The position numbers were made by a program, and so were the translations under genes. Of a stretch of DNA of 64,000 nt, positions 29,220 to 41,411 are shown piece after piece (positions within the stretch are counted from its first letter, which is position 1; each line of letters opens with the position of its first letter). The notes under the pieces were generated by a model. It saw only the letters and a list, made by a program, of their open reading frames with translations, made no database searches and had not been told where the DNA came from. The DNA is from an uncultured Flavobacteriaceae bacterium (GTDB taxonomy: Bacteria > Bacteroidota > Bacteroidia > Flavobacteriales > Flavobacteriaceae), in contig CANMSN010000015.1 in assembly GCA_947500585.1 (NCBI GenBank), positions 17,921-81,920 of the forward strand, read 5' to 3'.

Positions 29220-30782
29220 ATGAAAAGAATAATTTATTTACTGCTTGTTTTATTTACAATAAGTACGTCTTGTAAAAAAAATAGTAACAAACAAGATGAA
29301 CTATTAACAGAACAAGAAGCTCAAAGGCAACCAAATATCGTTTTTATATATGCTGATGATTTAGGATACGGAGATGTAAGTGCTTATGGAGCTACCGAAT
29401 TAAGTACTCCCAATATTGATAAATTAGCAAACGGAGGTGTTATGTTTACTAATGGATATGCTTCATCAGCTACTTGTACGCCTAGTAGGTTTGCATTGTT
29501 GACAGGAACGTACCCCTGGAGAAATAAAGACGCTAAAATATTACCAGGTACAGCTCCTCTTTTAATTGATACCACTCAAGTTACTATACCAAAGATGTTA
29601 AAATCAAAAGGATATCATACAGGTATTGTGGGCAAATGGCATTTGGGCTTGGGTACTGGCAATGTAAATTGGAATACACATATTTCACCTGGCCCGAATG
29701 AAGTTGGCTTTGACTATAGCTATATAATGGCTGCAACTCAAGATAGAGTACCAACTGTTTATATTAAAAATGGCTATGTTGATAATTTAGACCAGAATGA
29801 TCCTATTGAAATAAATTATGATAAAAATTTTGAAGGTGAACCTACAGGCACGAATAACCCTGAACTTTTAAAAATGCTTGGCGACCCCCAACATAGCAAC
29901 AGTATTAATAATGGTGTGCCACGCATAGGATATATGAGAGGAGGAACCTCTGCAAAGTGGATAGATGAAGATATGGCTGGCCATTTTTTAGAAGAAGCCC
30001 AAAACTATATAAAACAACAAAAAAGTAATCCATTTTTCTTGTATTACGCGCTACAGCAACCTCATGTTCCTCGTACACCAAACCCAAGATTTGTTGGATC
30101 ATCTGGTATGGGACCTCGTGGTGACGTTATTATAGAAGCAGATTGGTGCATAGGAGAATTAATAAAAACACTTGAAGAGCAACGTTTGTTAGAAAATACG
30201 CTTATCGTTTTATCTAGTGATAATGGTCCTGTTTTAAACGATGGTTACGCAGATGAGGCTATTGAAAAACTAGGCGACCATAAACCTTGGGGCGAATTAA
30301 GAGGTGGAAAATACAGCCTTTTAGAAGCGGGTACACGTGTACCATTTATAACGTATTGGAAAGGAACTATAAAACCCAATGTTTCAGATGCATTGGTTTC
30401 TCAAATTGACTTATTAGCATCATTATCATCGTTAGTTGATAGTAAAATTGAAAAAGGTGATAGCCAAAATTTATTAGACGTCTTTTTAGGAAAAGAAAGT
30501 AAAGGAAGAGATAATGTAATTATCGAAGCGACTTCTCGTACTGCTTTCAGAGAAGGAGATTGGATTTTGATTCCACCATACAAAGGACCAGCAGTAAATA
30601 AAATTAAAAATATAGAAACAGGTAATTCAAAAGAATTTCAACTGTATAACCTAAAAGGAGATATAGGTCAGAAAAACAATTTAGCAAATGTTAATCCTGA
30701 AAAATTAAAAAACATGATTAAAAATTTTGAATCTATTAGAGGAGACTCATATAACGAAATTGAACAACCGAATTTCAAGTAA
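29220..30782 (+). CDS. S1-type sulfatase lipoprotein (PUL)
   Basis: Start chosen at ATG 29220, giving MKRIIYLLLVLFTISTSC with the lipid cysteine at residue 18; an earlier in-frame ATG at 29178 overlaps the previous gene. 520 aa. PNIVFIYADDLGYGDV metal site, C86-T-P-S-R90, GIVGKWHLGLG, LSSDNGPVLNDGYADE. The active-site architecture follows arylsulfatase-type S1 enzymes. Its long mid-insert (about 150-230) distinguishes it from the previous sulfatase, so it probably takes a different sulfate position. Confidence 0.92.
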   Translation: MKRIIYLLLVLFTISTSCKKNSNKQDELLTEQEAQRQPNIVFIYADDLGYGDVSAYGATELSTPNIDKLANGGVMFTNGYASSATCTPSRFALLTGTYPWRNKDAKILPGTAPLLIDTTQVTIPKMLKSKGYHTGIVGKWHLGLGTGNVNWNTHISPGPNEVGFDYSYIMAATQDRVPTVYIKNGYVDNLDQNDPIEINYDKNFEGEPTGTNNPELLKMLGDPQHSNSINNGVPRIGYMRGGTSAKWIDEDMAGHFLEEAQNYIKQQKSNPFFLYYALQQPHVPRTPNPRFVGSSGMGPRGDVIIEADWCIGELIKTLEEQRLLENTLIVLSSDNGPVLNDGYADEAIEKLGDHKPWGELRGGKYSLLEAGTRVPFITYWKGTIKPNVSDALVSQIDLLASLSSLVDSKIEKGDSQNLLDVFLGKESKGRDNVIIEATSRTAFREGDWILIPPYKGPAVNKIKNIETGNSKEFQLYNLKGDIGQKNNLANVNPEKLKNMIKNFESIRGDSYNEIEQPNFK

Positions 30783-30800
30783 GCATTTTAAAGATAGTAA

Positions 30801-31028
30801 ATATACTGTCATATTTATGATGGCTATCGCGAACTGGGTTCAGAAACCGTTACAAATCAATCCATTGGTAATAAAAGAGAGAGAAAGGTTGTAAACCTTT
30901 TTTATGGAAAAGAACTCAGTTGGGTTAAAACTAAAAATAGAACGCTTACAATTAGTGGTGTTGATTATACACTAAATACAGCTACGACTTTATTAGAAAT
31001 AACATTTACTAAATCGGTTTACAAATAA
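30801..31028 (+). pseudogene. 3' remnant of an unidentified gene between sulfatase and GH2
   Basis: A frame without any start codon runs from just after a TAA (30798-30800) to a stop at 31026-31028. It codes for DGYRELGSETVTNQSIGN and FYGKELSWVKTKNRTLTISG, ending in an amphipathic beta pattern (LEITFTKSVYK). This looks like the C-terminal beta-sandwich of a larger enzyme whose front is gone. I do not recognise the family. It fills the only large gap in the plus-strand PUL operon. Confidence 0.5.
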
Positions 31029-31034
31029 AATTAA

Positions 31035-34458
<3,424 letters not shown>

Positions 34459-34509
34459 TGGATAATCCGGTAAAAGTGAACCACCTGTTCTGGATTAAAG
34501 TGAGCAGGG
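34459..34509. repeat. left terminal repeats of IS21
   Basis: Two units, GTAAAAGTGAACCACC inside 34459-34485 and CTGGATTAAAGTGAGCAGGG at 34490-34509, are copies of the repeat found four times at the other end. Confidence 0.7.
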
Positions 34510-34549
34510 TAAAACAAGTGTTAAAATTCGATTCATTTGTGGTTTAAAA

Positions 34550-35282
34550 TTAGTGATTTTTCTTTAATTTTTTTCTCATAGACTCCCCTTTAAGATTAAT
34601 TCTATGAGCGGAGTGTACAATTCTATCTAAAATAGCATCAGCAATAGTTTGCTCTCCAATGATTTGATGCCATGCTTCCACAGGTAATTGTGAAGCAATA
34701 ATAGTAGCTTTCTTTCCATGCCTATCCTCAATAATCTCCATAAAAAAGTGTCTATTAACATTGTCTAGTGCCCTAAGCCCAAAATCATCAAGTATCAATA
34801 AATCTTGTTTTTCCAACTTGCTGATTTCTTTCATGTAAGAGCCATCAGCTTTTGATGTTTTTAATTTAGTAAACAGTTTATGGGTATTAAAATACATAAC
34901 TTTATAGCCCAGGGAACAAGCTTGATAGCCTAGGGCTGAAGCCAGATAGCTTTTACCAACACCTGTACTTCCTGTAACAAGGATACTTTCATTGTTTTTT
35001 ATAAAATCACATTCTGAGAAGCGTTTTAGTTGGTTTTTATTGATATTTCTATTGTCATCATAATCAATATCCTCAACAACAGCTTTGTATCTAAACTTAG
35101 CTGCTTTGGTTAAACGTTCAATTTTTCTGTTATGTCTGTCATCCCATTCACACTGCATTAAATAGGCGACAAGCTCATCGTTTGTGTAATCGATGCTTCC
35201 CAGCTTGGAGCGTCGTGTTAAAGGCTCTTTGCATCCCATAGAGCCTTAATTGTTTCATTTGTTCTAATGTCTGTGTATTCAT
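34550..35282 (-). pseudogene. istB: IstB helper ATPase of IS21, frameshifted near its N-terminus
   Basis: The natural start at 35282 gives MNTQTLEQMKQLRLYGMQRA and FNTTLQAG, then runs into a stop. The remaining protein (IDYTNDELVAYLMQCEWDDR onward) continues in the +1 frame. Deleting one A in GCTGGGAAGC (35204-35195) would restore the frame. The downstream part has Walker A TGSTGVGKSYLA and Walker B LLILDDFGL. A shorter protein could start at ATG 35239 (229 aa) and would keep the ATPase core. The full-length helper is broken unless this is a sequencing error. Confidence 0.8.
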
Positions 35283-35301
35283 ATAATTGATTTTAAAATG
35301 T

Positions 35302-36846
35302 TTATTTATAATAATTTTTCCCTCTAGTATTGTTGTGACTGGGAATATCTATATCCTCTAGGTTTTCTTCTGTTATCGTATCCCAGCCTTTTTCTAAAAT
35401 ACGCTGTATCATTTTATAATTGTAAGCTTGATAATCCAATGCCCTTTTACAGGCATTGTTTAAACGTTCATTGCCTACTTTCTTTGCTAAGTGTAAAATC
35501 CCTAAACAAGATTTATACGATTGTTCTGGGTGCTGTTTCTTATCTAATATCTTGATGATATAGGCTCTGCAATCTGCCCCTATATTAGCAGACCAATTAA
35601 TAAATTTTTCTGGACTCCATTCGCTAACAAACTGATGGTAGGATGCCATATGTTCTTTGTTGGTGGTGTACCCATACTTCTTTTTGTTTCTTGGGTGTAC
35701 TGCAATACGTTGGTGCTTGTGATAAATCTCTACTGAAGTCTCGGAGTAAATGATCCTGACCTTCTTTCCTACATGGTTGAAGGGAACGCTATAATAATGC
35801 TTGTCTTTATTAAGGTAAATATGACTGTTCTTATGTACTGTACCATTGGCATAAGATTTGAGCTCGTATCGTTTTAGGGGAAGTGGTTTTAAGGTTTGTT
35901 TTTCAATCTCTTCAAATAATGACCTTCTAGAATAACTACGCCCTCTAAACGACATCCTGTTGTGCTGTTCCAATAATTCCAATATGGCCGTATTGAGGCT
36001 TGATCTATTGTGGAATGTTTGATGCCTGAGGGGCGCAAAAACCCTGGTATAGATAATACGGACAGCATTTTCCACAATTGCCTTATCTCTTGGCTTATAG
36101 GCTCTTGTTGGCAGCACGGTAGTCTCATAATGGTCTGCAAAATCAGCAAAAGTATCATTAACACTCGGTTCGTAACGATGGCTTTTCTTTACCGCTGCCT
36201 TAAGGTTATCTGTTACCAATGCTCTGGGAACTCCTTCATAAAACCATAGCGCATTTTCTATACAGCGTATAAAATCTTCTTTGCGTTGGCTCTCACAGGC
36301 TTCTGCATAAGTAAGCTGGCTGCTTACCAATACGCATACAAATACTTCTAAATCTTGTAGTTCCCCTGTGTGTTCATCTACAATGGTTAACTTTTTGCCT
36401 GTAAAATCAATAAAGAGCTTATCACCAGATTTATGTGTAAAGTGCATCACTGGGGACAGTTCCTTGCGCCATTCCCTGTACCAATAATAAAATTGGGAGA
36501 GCATAAACCCATCAGGATGTTTCTCTTTATATTCCTCCCATAACAATAGTTGGGTGACCCCTGTCTTTTTTAGCTCTTTGTCAAAGTATGGAAAGTAGCT
36601 TTCTAAGGTTTTTAACTTAGAGCTCTTTTGCTTTTTTCCTGCTAGGAACAACGTGTGCAGCTCTTCCAATGTCATCGCTGACACCTCGTAATAGGTTAAC
36701 TTATAAGCCTTGAAAAAATCAATGTATTTGGTAACCGTATTACGGGAAATATTCAGCCCCGAACTGATCTTTCGCTTGCTTACACCTTCGGTGTATAGTT
36801 TAAATAACTTCTTTATTTTACGCATGCCTATCTGTTTGTTTGCCAT
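35302..36846 (-). CDS. istA: IS21 transposase IstA
   Basis: 514 aa. N-terminal HTH (KRKISSGLNISRNTVTKYID, residues ~20-40). The DDE integrase core has D in KLFIDFTGKK, D in ALVTDNLKAAV and E in DKAIVENAVRIIY, and a C-terminal beta-barrel region follows (VPFNHVGKKVRIIYS). Full length with no interruption. It is followed, 19 bases on, by istB. Confidence 0.95.
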   Translation of the reverse strand: MANKQIGMRKIKKLFKLYTEGVSKRKISSGLNISRNTVTKYIDFFKAYKLTYYEVSAMTLEELHTLFLAGKKQKSSKLKTLESYFPYFDKELKKTGVTQLLLWEEYKEKHPDGFMLSQFYYWYREWRKELSPVMHFTHKSGDKLFIDFTGKKLTIVDEHTGELQDLEVFVCVLVSSQLTYAEACESQRKEDFIRCIENALWFYEGVPRALVTDNLKAAVKKSHRYEPSVNDTFADFADHYETTVLPTRAYKPRDKAIVENAVRIIYTRVFAPLRHQTFHNRSSLNTAILELLEQHNRMSFRGRSYSRRSLFEEIEKQTLKPLPLKRYELKSYANGTVHKNSHIYLNKDKHYYSVPFNHVGKKVRIIYSETSVEIYHKHQRIAVHPRNKKKYGYTTNKEHMASYHQFVSEWSPEKFINWSANIGADCRAYIIKILDKKQHPEQSYKSCLGILHLAKKVGNERLNNACKRALDYQAYNYKMIQRILEKGWDTITEENLEDIDIPSHNNTRGKNYYK

Positions 36847-36900
36847 AATCTTTTCTTCAAAAAAAGATTATTTTTTAACAACAAATAGAATCGAATTTTA

Positions 36901-36998
36901 ATGGTTCACTTTCATCCGGAATACTATGCTCACTTTCGTCCGTTTTTAGTGGTTCAGTTTAAACCGTTTTTGGTGGTATACTTTATCCGTTTTTTGCA
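36901..36998. repeat. right terminal repeats of IS21 (four units)
   Basis: Inverted relative to the left end: 36901-36919 (ATGGTTCACTTTCATCCGG), 36926-36942 (ATGCTCACTTTCGTCCG), 36949-36967 (GTGGTTCAGTTTAAACCGT) and 36972-36998. Spacing is about 23-25 bases. Confidence 0.7.
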
Positions 36999-37098
36999 GC
37001 TTACCATTTACAGTAATTCTTAAATAAATAGGTGAATAACCATTTTTATTAATATCGTTTCCTCTTGGGTAAAATAGAACCGAAAATGTGGTTTGCAT
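36999..37098 (-). pseudogene. first 33 codons of a tyrosine integrase gene, cut by IS21
   Basis: From ATG at 37098 the minus strand codes for MQTTFSVLFYPRGNDINKNG and YSPIYLRITVNGK, then enters IS21. This is the arm-DNA-binding N-terminus of Bacteroidota tyrosine integrases. It is clearly related to the intact integrase at 47047-48297 (MNKTFGLLFYLKKSKVDAQG, CPIYLRITIVGK). The rest of the gene is not in the window. Confidence 0.85.
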
Positions 37099-37335
37099 CG
37101 GTGCGTAGTTTTTGTTCCTGTTAAAGATACAAAATTTAAAAACGCGAATTACATGTAAAGTGTTGTATAGCAGTATTTAACAGTTAATTCGGTGCGTAAT
37201 TTTGATTAAAAATTTACGCACCGAATCCCGCACCTTTTATTTGATTTTATATGGTTTTCTTTGATATTTAAGAAAATTAAAAAAGCCGATAAACATAGTG
37301 TTTATCGGCTTTTAGCGGAATTTGACAAATTCCTA
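37099..37335. promoter_or_regulatory. arm-type sites and tRNA-type terminator of the second (distal) element
   Basis: GGTGCGT at 37100-37106 directly before the integrase ATG and again at 37191-37197, then ACGCACC at 37216-37222 and CCGCACC at 37228-37234, joined by GAAT. TTCGGTGCGTAA (37188-37199) and TTACGCACCGAA (37214-37225) are exact inverted repeats. A hairpin AAAAGCCGATAAACATAGTG / TTTATCGGCTTTT spans 37281-37313. Positions relative to start codon and core equal those at the intact integrase. Confidence 0.65.
37281..37313 (-). terminator. hairpin next to the left att core
   Basis: AAAAGCCGATAAAC / GTTTATCGGCTTTT, a 14-bp stem with loop ATAGT. It shares the inner stem and loop (TAAACATAGTGTTTA) with the hairpin downstream of tRNA-Ser at 48480-48512 and has the same 55-base distance to the core. 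Confidence 0.75.
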
Positions 37336-37348
37336 GCGGAGAAAGAGG
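37336..37348. other. attachment site core, left copy
   Basis: GCGGAGAAAGAGG, identical to the tRNA-Ser 3' end. It is followed by a short inverted repeat of AAAGAGGT (GAAAGAGGTAAGTGAACCTC). It forms the junction between this island and the second element. Confidence 0.75.
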
Positions 37349-37407
37349 TAAGTGAACCTCTTTCGTAGTGCCTTTATTTATTACTGTTTCAGTCCTGTAC
37401 CATTGTT

Positions 37408-37427
37408 GGGTCACCTAATAGGTCACC
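37408..37427. repeat. integrase arm-type repeat, left end of island
   Basis: Two GGTCACC heptamers 12 bases apart (GGGTCACCTAATAGGTCACC), 73 bases inside the left core. The right end has the same pair with one base changed. Confidence 0.65.
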
Positions 37428-37455
37428 TTTATACCTTGTAGTAAAGATAAGGAAT

Positions 37456-37644
37456 TTACTTGATTAATCCTTGTACTTTACTGGTTTCAAAGCCCATAAA
37501 GTCGCAAAATTCATCGATAGTAACTAACTGATGAGCTTCTTTGTTAAGGCGTTCTTTAATCGCTTTGATTATTGTTCTGCCATAACGCTCACTCTTTCCT
37601 GTTACCACTTGCACGTCTTTAGGGTAAATACAGATTCTACTCAT
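37456..37644 (-). CDS. small conserved island protein, unknown function
   Basis: 62 aa, soluble, basic: starts MSRICIYPKDVQVVTGKSER, then IIKAIKERLNKEAHQLVTID, then EFCDFMGFETSKVQGLIK. Proteins of this pattern are frequent in Flavobacteriia, often next to mobile genes. The predicted helical make-up suggests a small DNA- or protein-binding role, but I know no assigned function. Confidence 0.65.
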   Translation of the reverse strand: MSRICIYPKDVQVVTGKSERYGRTIIKAIKERLNKEAHQLVTIDEFCDFMGFETSKVQGLIK

Positions 37645-37752
37645 TCACTTTAAATTTAAAATTAATACTCTAACTATACTTTATCTATACCGTTGCTATA
37701 AAGCACTTATATACAATATACGACTAATATCCCATTGAAAAAACTATCTAAA

Positions 37753-37825
37753 ACGGAAGTTTTGGCAACTTATAAACACTACGGAAGTACTTTAATATAT
37801 TGACAGTCAATAGCTCGTATATTTG
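37753..37825 (+). promoter_or_regulatory. candidate promoter with paired ACGGAAGT boxes
   Basis: TATATTTG at 37818-37825 matches the Bacteroidota -7 box, 28 bases before the start codon at 37854. Two ACGGAAGT copies at 37753-37760 and 37781-37788 lie 28 bases apart upstream and could bind a regulator. Confidence 0.4.
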
Positions 37826-37853
37826 ATATTCATCATCAATAAATGTATTAGTT

Positions 37854-38603
37854 ATGGCAAAATTAAAAGGTATTATTAAGTTAGAAGGAACGTTAGACAA
37901 TCTAACTTTTTACAAAGCAAAAGAAGGTTATTTAGTAAAAACTAAAGGCGGTGTTTCTAAAGAGCGTATTCAAAATGACCCAGCGTTTGAGCGTACTCGT
38001 GAAAACGGTTCAGAATTTGGAAGTTCCGCATCATCTGGTAAACTATTGAGAACAGCAGTAAGAAACTTAATGATTAGAGCAAAAGACAATCGAGTTTCAA
38101 GTCGTGTTACTCAAAAAATGACTCAAATTAAAAACTTTGATACAACCTCTGTAAGAGGGCAAAGAAATGTAGCTACAGGATTAGCAACATCAGAAGGTAA
38201 AGCCACATTACAAGGCTTGGATTTTAATAATAGAGCCATTTTAAGTGCTGTTTTATTCGCTCCGTTTACTGTAGATGGTGCAACAGGTGAAATTACGATT
38301 CCAAATTTAACACCTGCAAATGATATTGCATATCCAAGTGGCGCAACACACGTAAGTTTAAGTTCTGCATATTTAAAATTAGATTTTGCAACAACAGATA
38401 ACGCCATCGAATACAGTCCAACTGTAAATATCCCTATTGATTCAACCTCTGCAACTCAAACACTAACGCCTGCAGGAGTTCCAACAGGCACAGGAAACGA
38501 TATATTCGTTTTATTAGTTGAGTTTTTCCAAGAGATTAACGGTGTTCAGTATCCGCTTAAAAATGGCGCATATAACGTTTTAAATATCGTTGAAGTAGCA
38601 TAG
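37854..38603 (+). CDS. conserved flavobacterial protein of unknown function
   Basis: 249 aa, no signal peptide or membrane segment. N-terminal half is basic and strongly patterned (MAKLKGIIKLEGTLDNLTFY, GYLVKTKGGVSKERI, FERTRENGSEFGSSASSGKL). The C-terminal ~130 residues look like a beta-sandwich rich in Thr/Asn (IPNLTPANDIAYPSGATHVS). The layout recalls phage- or surface-structural proteins, but I do not recognise the family. Faces away from the 62-aa gene and ends at a terminator. Only plus-strand gene of the island. Confidence 0.75.
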   Translation: MAKLKGIIKLEGTLDNLTFYKAKEGYLVKTKGGVSKERIQNDPAFERTRENGSEFGSSASSGKLLRTAVRNLMIRAKDNRVSSRVTQKMTQIKNFDTTSVRGQRNVATGLATSEGKATLQGLDFNNRAILSAVLFAPFTVDGATGEITIPNLTPANDIAYPSGATHVSLSSAYLKLDFATTDNAIEYSPTVNIPIDSTSATQTLTPAGVPTGTGNDIFVLLVEFFQEINGVQYPLKNGAYNVLNIVEVA

Positions 38604-38629
38604 TTTCATTCTGACCTTTGAAGCTGAAA

Positions 38630-38657
38630 GAGTCCTATAATTTTTATTGTAGGGCTT
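38630..38657 (+). terminator. terminator after the 249-aa gene
   Basis: AGTCCTATAA pairs with TTGTAGGGCT (two G-T pairs) around TTTTTA, followed by TTTTTCTTTT, 27 bases past the stop. Confidence 0.7.
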
Positions 38658-39429
38658 TTTCTTTTGCCATAATTTTTTTGAAGAAAAGAAAAAAGACAGC
38701 CAATGTTAAAGGTAGCGTGGATGATGCTGTCAAGGTTTTTGGTTAAAAGTTTTTTACTCTAAAATTTTGAACCTTATTACGATTGCTTCTTAAAAAAAAG
38801 TTTTATTCAAAACCCGTAGGGCTTGACCTTTACAGTATTGAGCGTTGGCTGATGGAAGCTACCTATATTTGCTTTCTTTTTTATTTTTTTATGTACTTCA
38901 TTTTCAAGTTTAGCACAAACTAAAGACTTTCAATTATAGTACTATGTTTCTTGATATTTGTTAACGAAATGAAACAAACAAAGACTTGAGGTAAGGAATA
39001 CTTGGACTTAACGATGGTTTTGTGCAGATGAATGAGATAACTAATATTCTAACCTAATTTATCTTACTACTGTTTCATTATAGTTCTAAATATGGTTATA
39101 TGTTCCAATGTGAGCGTGGGATAAGCGGATATTTTACATAATACCAGTTATAGCTACGAAAATATGAGAATACTGCGTTAGCAAACCCTTGAAAGGATTT
39201 TTGCTACTATAACTTGTATTATGTAACATAGCTTGGGTGAGTTTAGGGTTTTATGATATAATAATAAAAGAATAGCTTATTGCAGTTTGGTTTGATTTTA
39301 TGAAAACCAAAGCTGTAATATGCTGTTACCTTAAAGACAAAAAAACGCTAAACTTGTATGGTGAGCGGAACAACACAAAAGACAGAGGATTTTGAGGTAC
39401 GAAAAAACTGGGTTTTGGGTTGTGGGGGA
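38658..39429. other. gene-free island segment with nested inverted repeats
   Basis: No plausible reading frame on either strand. The segment holds a 20-bp inverted repeat (TTACATAATACCAGTTATAG at 39134-39153, partner 39207-39226, one mismatch) that encloses a smaller hairpin (TAGCAA...CCTT / AAGG...TTGCTA). A second hairpin, CAGTTTGGTTT / AAACCAAAGCTG, lies at 39283-39315 with imperfect extensions. It could be a replication or transfer origin, a structured RNA or an old repeat; the sequence does not decide. Confidence 0.45.
39134..39226. repeat. long inverted repeat
   Basis: Arms of 20 bases with one mismatch, separated by 53 bases that can fold into a second, internal stem. Located between the 249-aa gene and the P-type ATPase gene. 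Confidence 0.75.
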
Positions 39430-41385
39430 TTATGACCATTTCATTTTCTGTAATCTAACAGCATTCAAAATGGCTAATAAAGCCACTCCTACATCTGCAA
39501 ATACCGCTTCCCACATTGTAGCTAAACCACCTGCTCCTAAAATCAATACAATAACTTTGACACCAAAAGCTAAAATAATATTCTGCCAAACTACTTTGCG
39601 TGTAGAACGACTAATTTTAATGGCTCTCACTACTTTTGATGGTTGGTCTGTTTGAATAATGACGTCTGCGGTTTCAATAGCTACATCACTACCTAAACCA
39701 CCCATTGCAATACCAACGTTACTTACTGCTAAAACAGGTGCATCGTTAATCCCATCACCTATAAAAGCTACTTTATTTTCAGGATTCTTCTTTAAAATTT
39801 CTACTTCCTTTAATTTATCTTCTGGTAGTAGACCACCTTTAGCATTTTCAATATTTAAATCTTTGGCTACTTGTTGGGTTATTGAATCCTTATCGCCAGA
39901 AAGCATCATAATATTTTTAATACCTACTTTGTGTAAATCTGTAATTGTTTCTTTTGCATCCTCTTTTAATTCATCTGCTATTACTACATAACCTGCAAAT
40001 TGATTATCGATTGCAACTAATACTATCGATTCTACAATAGATTCCGTTTCAGTTGGAACATCAATACTATTGGCAATCATTAAGGCTTTGTTACCTACTA
40101 AAACAGTTTTACCGTTAACTATACCTTTTAATCCTTTACCAGCAATTTCAGAAACTTCTTTTGCTTCATAGCTATTTTCAGTTCCTTTATATACCATTAT
40201 GGCTTTAGCTATTGGATGCGTGGATTGTTCTTCCATAGCCATTAAATACTTCATAAAATCTGATTCATCCCAACCAATAATTTTTATTTTCTTGATTTTA
40301 AATACACCTTTAGTAACTGTCCCTGTTTTATCCATTACTAACGTGTTTATCTTGGTCATAGCGTCTAAAAATGAAGCACCTTTAAATAAAATACCATTCT
40401 TTGAAGCTACACCTAAACCACCGAAATATCCTAAAGGGATTGAAATTACCAATGCGCACGGACAAGAGATTACCAAGAATATTAATGCTCTATATAGCCA
40501 ATCTCTAAACACATAATCATCTACAAAAAAGTAAGGTAGGAAAGTAACGCCAATAGCTAAAAACACTACAATTGGTGTATATCTGCGAGCAAACTGTCTA
40601 ATGAATAATTCTGTTTTAGATTTGCGAGCTGTTGCGTTCTGTACCATATCCAAAATCCGAGCAATGGAACTATCTTTAAATTCTTTTGTGGTTTCAATTT
40701 CAATAACACCATCCATATTAATACTGCCTGCAAATACTTTTTCGCCTTTTAAAATTGTATCGGGTTTACTTTCGCCTGTTAAAGCTGCAGTGTTGAATGA
40801 ACCTTTTTCTGAAAGCAAATTACCATCTAATGGAATTTTTTCTCCCACACGGACTTGTACTTTTTCTCCAATTTCAACCGTTTCAGGACTTACAGATACA
40901 TAATCATTGTTGCGATATACCAGAGCTTCATTTGGTCTTACATCAAGCAACGCTTTTATATTTCCTTTAGCTCTGTTAACTGCTGCATTTTGAAACAATT
41001 CGCCAACTGCGTAAAACAACATTACTGCAACACCTTCAGGATATTCGCCAATAATAAATGCACCAATAGTAGCAATGGACATTAAAAAGAACTCTGTAAA
41101 CACATCACCTTTTTTAATGCTTTCCCAACCTTCCTTTACAACAGGAAGTCCAACTGGCAAATAAGCAATACCATACCATATAATGCGAATCCAATCCTTG
41201 AAAAAGGTAACATCAAAATAGTCAAACCCAATACCAATAATAAGCATTGAAAAACTTATGATTGCTGGAATATAGGCTTTTATATTACTGGAATTACCAC
41301 TATGATTATGACCATTATCGTGACTATGTTGCTCTTCCGAATTTGGTTTTAAATCTCTTAAATTGATTTTCTTTTTTTTCATCAT
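39430..41385 (-). CDS. P1B-type heavy-metal ATPase (Zn/Cd/Co/Pb type)
   Basis: 651 aa. His-rich N-terminus (HSHDNGHNHSG, about 20-30) in place of an HMA domain; membrane helices ~37-110; actuator motif LTGESKP; metal-site helix SCPCALVISIPLGYFGG (CPC); phosphorylated D352 in VMDKTGTVTKG; THPIAK; GDGINDAPVL; final helices to ~645. The CPC motif with this C-terminal helix pair is typical of CadA/ZntA exporters. It pumps Zn, Cd, Pb or Co out of the cytoplasm. Last gene of the metal operon, 26 bases after the methyltransferase-like gene. Confidence 0.93.
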   Translation of the reverse strand: MMKKKKINLRDLKPNSEEQHSHDNGHNHSGNSSNIKAYIPAIISFSMLIIGIGFDYFDVTFFKDWIRIIWYGIAYLPVGLPVVKEGWESIKKGDVFTEFFLMSIATIGAFIIGEYPEGVAVMLFYAVGELFQNAAVNRAKGNIKALLDVRPNEALVYRNNDYVSVSPETVEIGEKVQVRVGEKIPLDGNLLSEKGSFNTAALTGESKPDTILKGEKVFAGSINMDGVIEIETTKEFKDSSIARILDMVQNATARKSKTELFIRQFARRYTPIVVFLAIGVTFLPYFFVDDYVFRDWLYRALIFLVISCPCALVISIPLGYFGGLGVASKNGILFKGASFLDAMTKINTLVMDKTGTVTKGVFKIKKIKIIGWDESDFMKYLMAMEEQSTHPIAKAIMVYKGTENSYEAKEVSEIAGKGLKGIVNGKTVLVGNKALMIANSIDVPTETESIVESIVLVAIDNQFAGYVVIADELKEDAKETITDLHKVGIKNIMMLSGDKDSITQQVAKDLNIENAKGGLLPEDKLKEVEILKKNPENKVAFIGDGINDAPVLAVSNVGIAMGGLGSDVAIETADVIIQTDQPSKVVRAIKISRSTRKVVWQNIILAFGVKVIVLILGAGGLATMWEAVFADVGVALLAILNAVRLQKMKWS

Positions 41386-41411
41386 TATTTAATTCTTTAG
41401 ATAAGAAATAT

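Larger units (their letters stand above)
34459..36998 (-). mobile_element. IS21-family insertion sequence with multiple terminal repeats
   Basis: Both ends begin TG and align (TGGATAATCCGGTAAAAGTG against TGCAAAAAACGGATAAAGTA). Further copies of a ~19-bp unit (CCGGATGAAAGTGAACCAT type) sit inside each end, as is usual for IS21 transposase binding sites. It encodes istA and istB in the standard order on the minus strand. Flanking bases (ATACC left, GCTTA right) do not form a target duplication. The neighbours are two unrelated broken genes. Confidence 0.88.

Noticed and set aside
30801..31028. GH31-type DUF5110 tail as identity of the gene remnant
   Set aside because: The typical F-x-L-Y-E-D-D-G pattern of that domain is missing; left unnamed.
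39659..41085. Several plus-strand reading frames of 76-110 codons opposite the P-type ATPase
   Set aside because: They lie wholly antisense to a clear, full-length ATPase gene and have no start context or family features.
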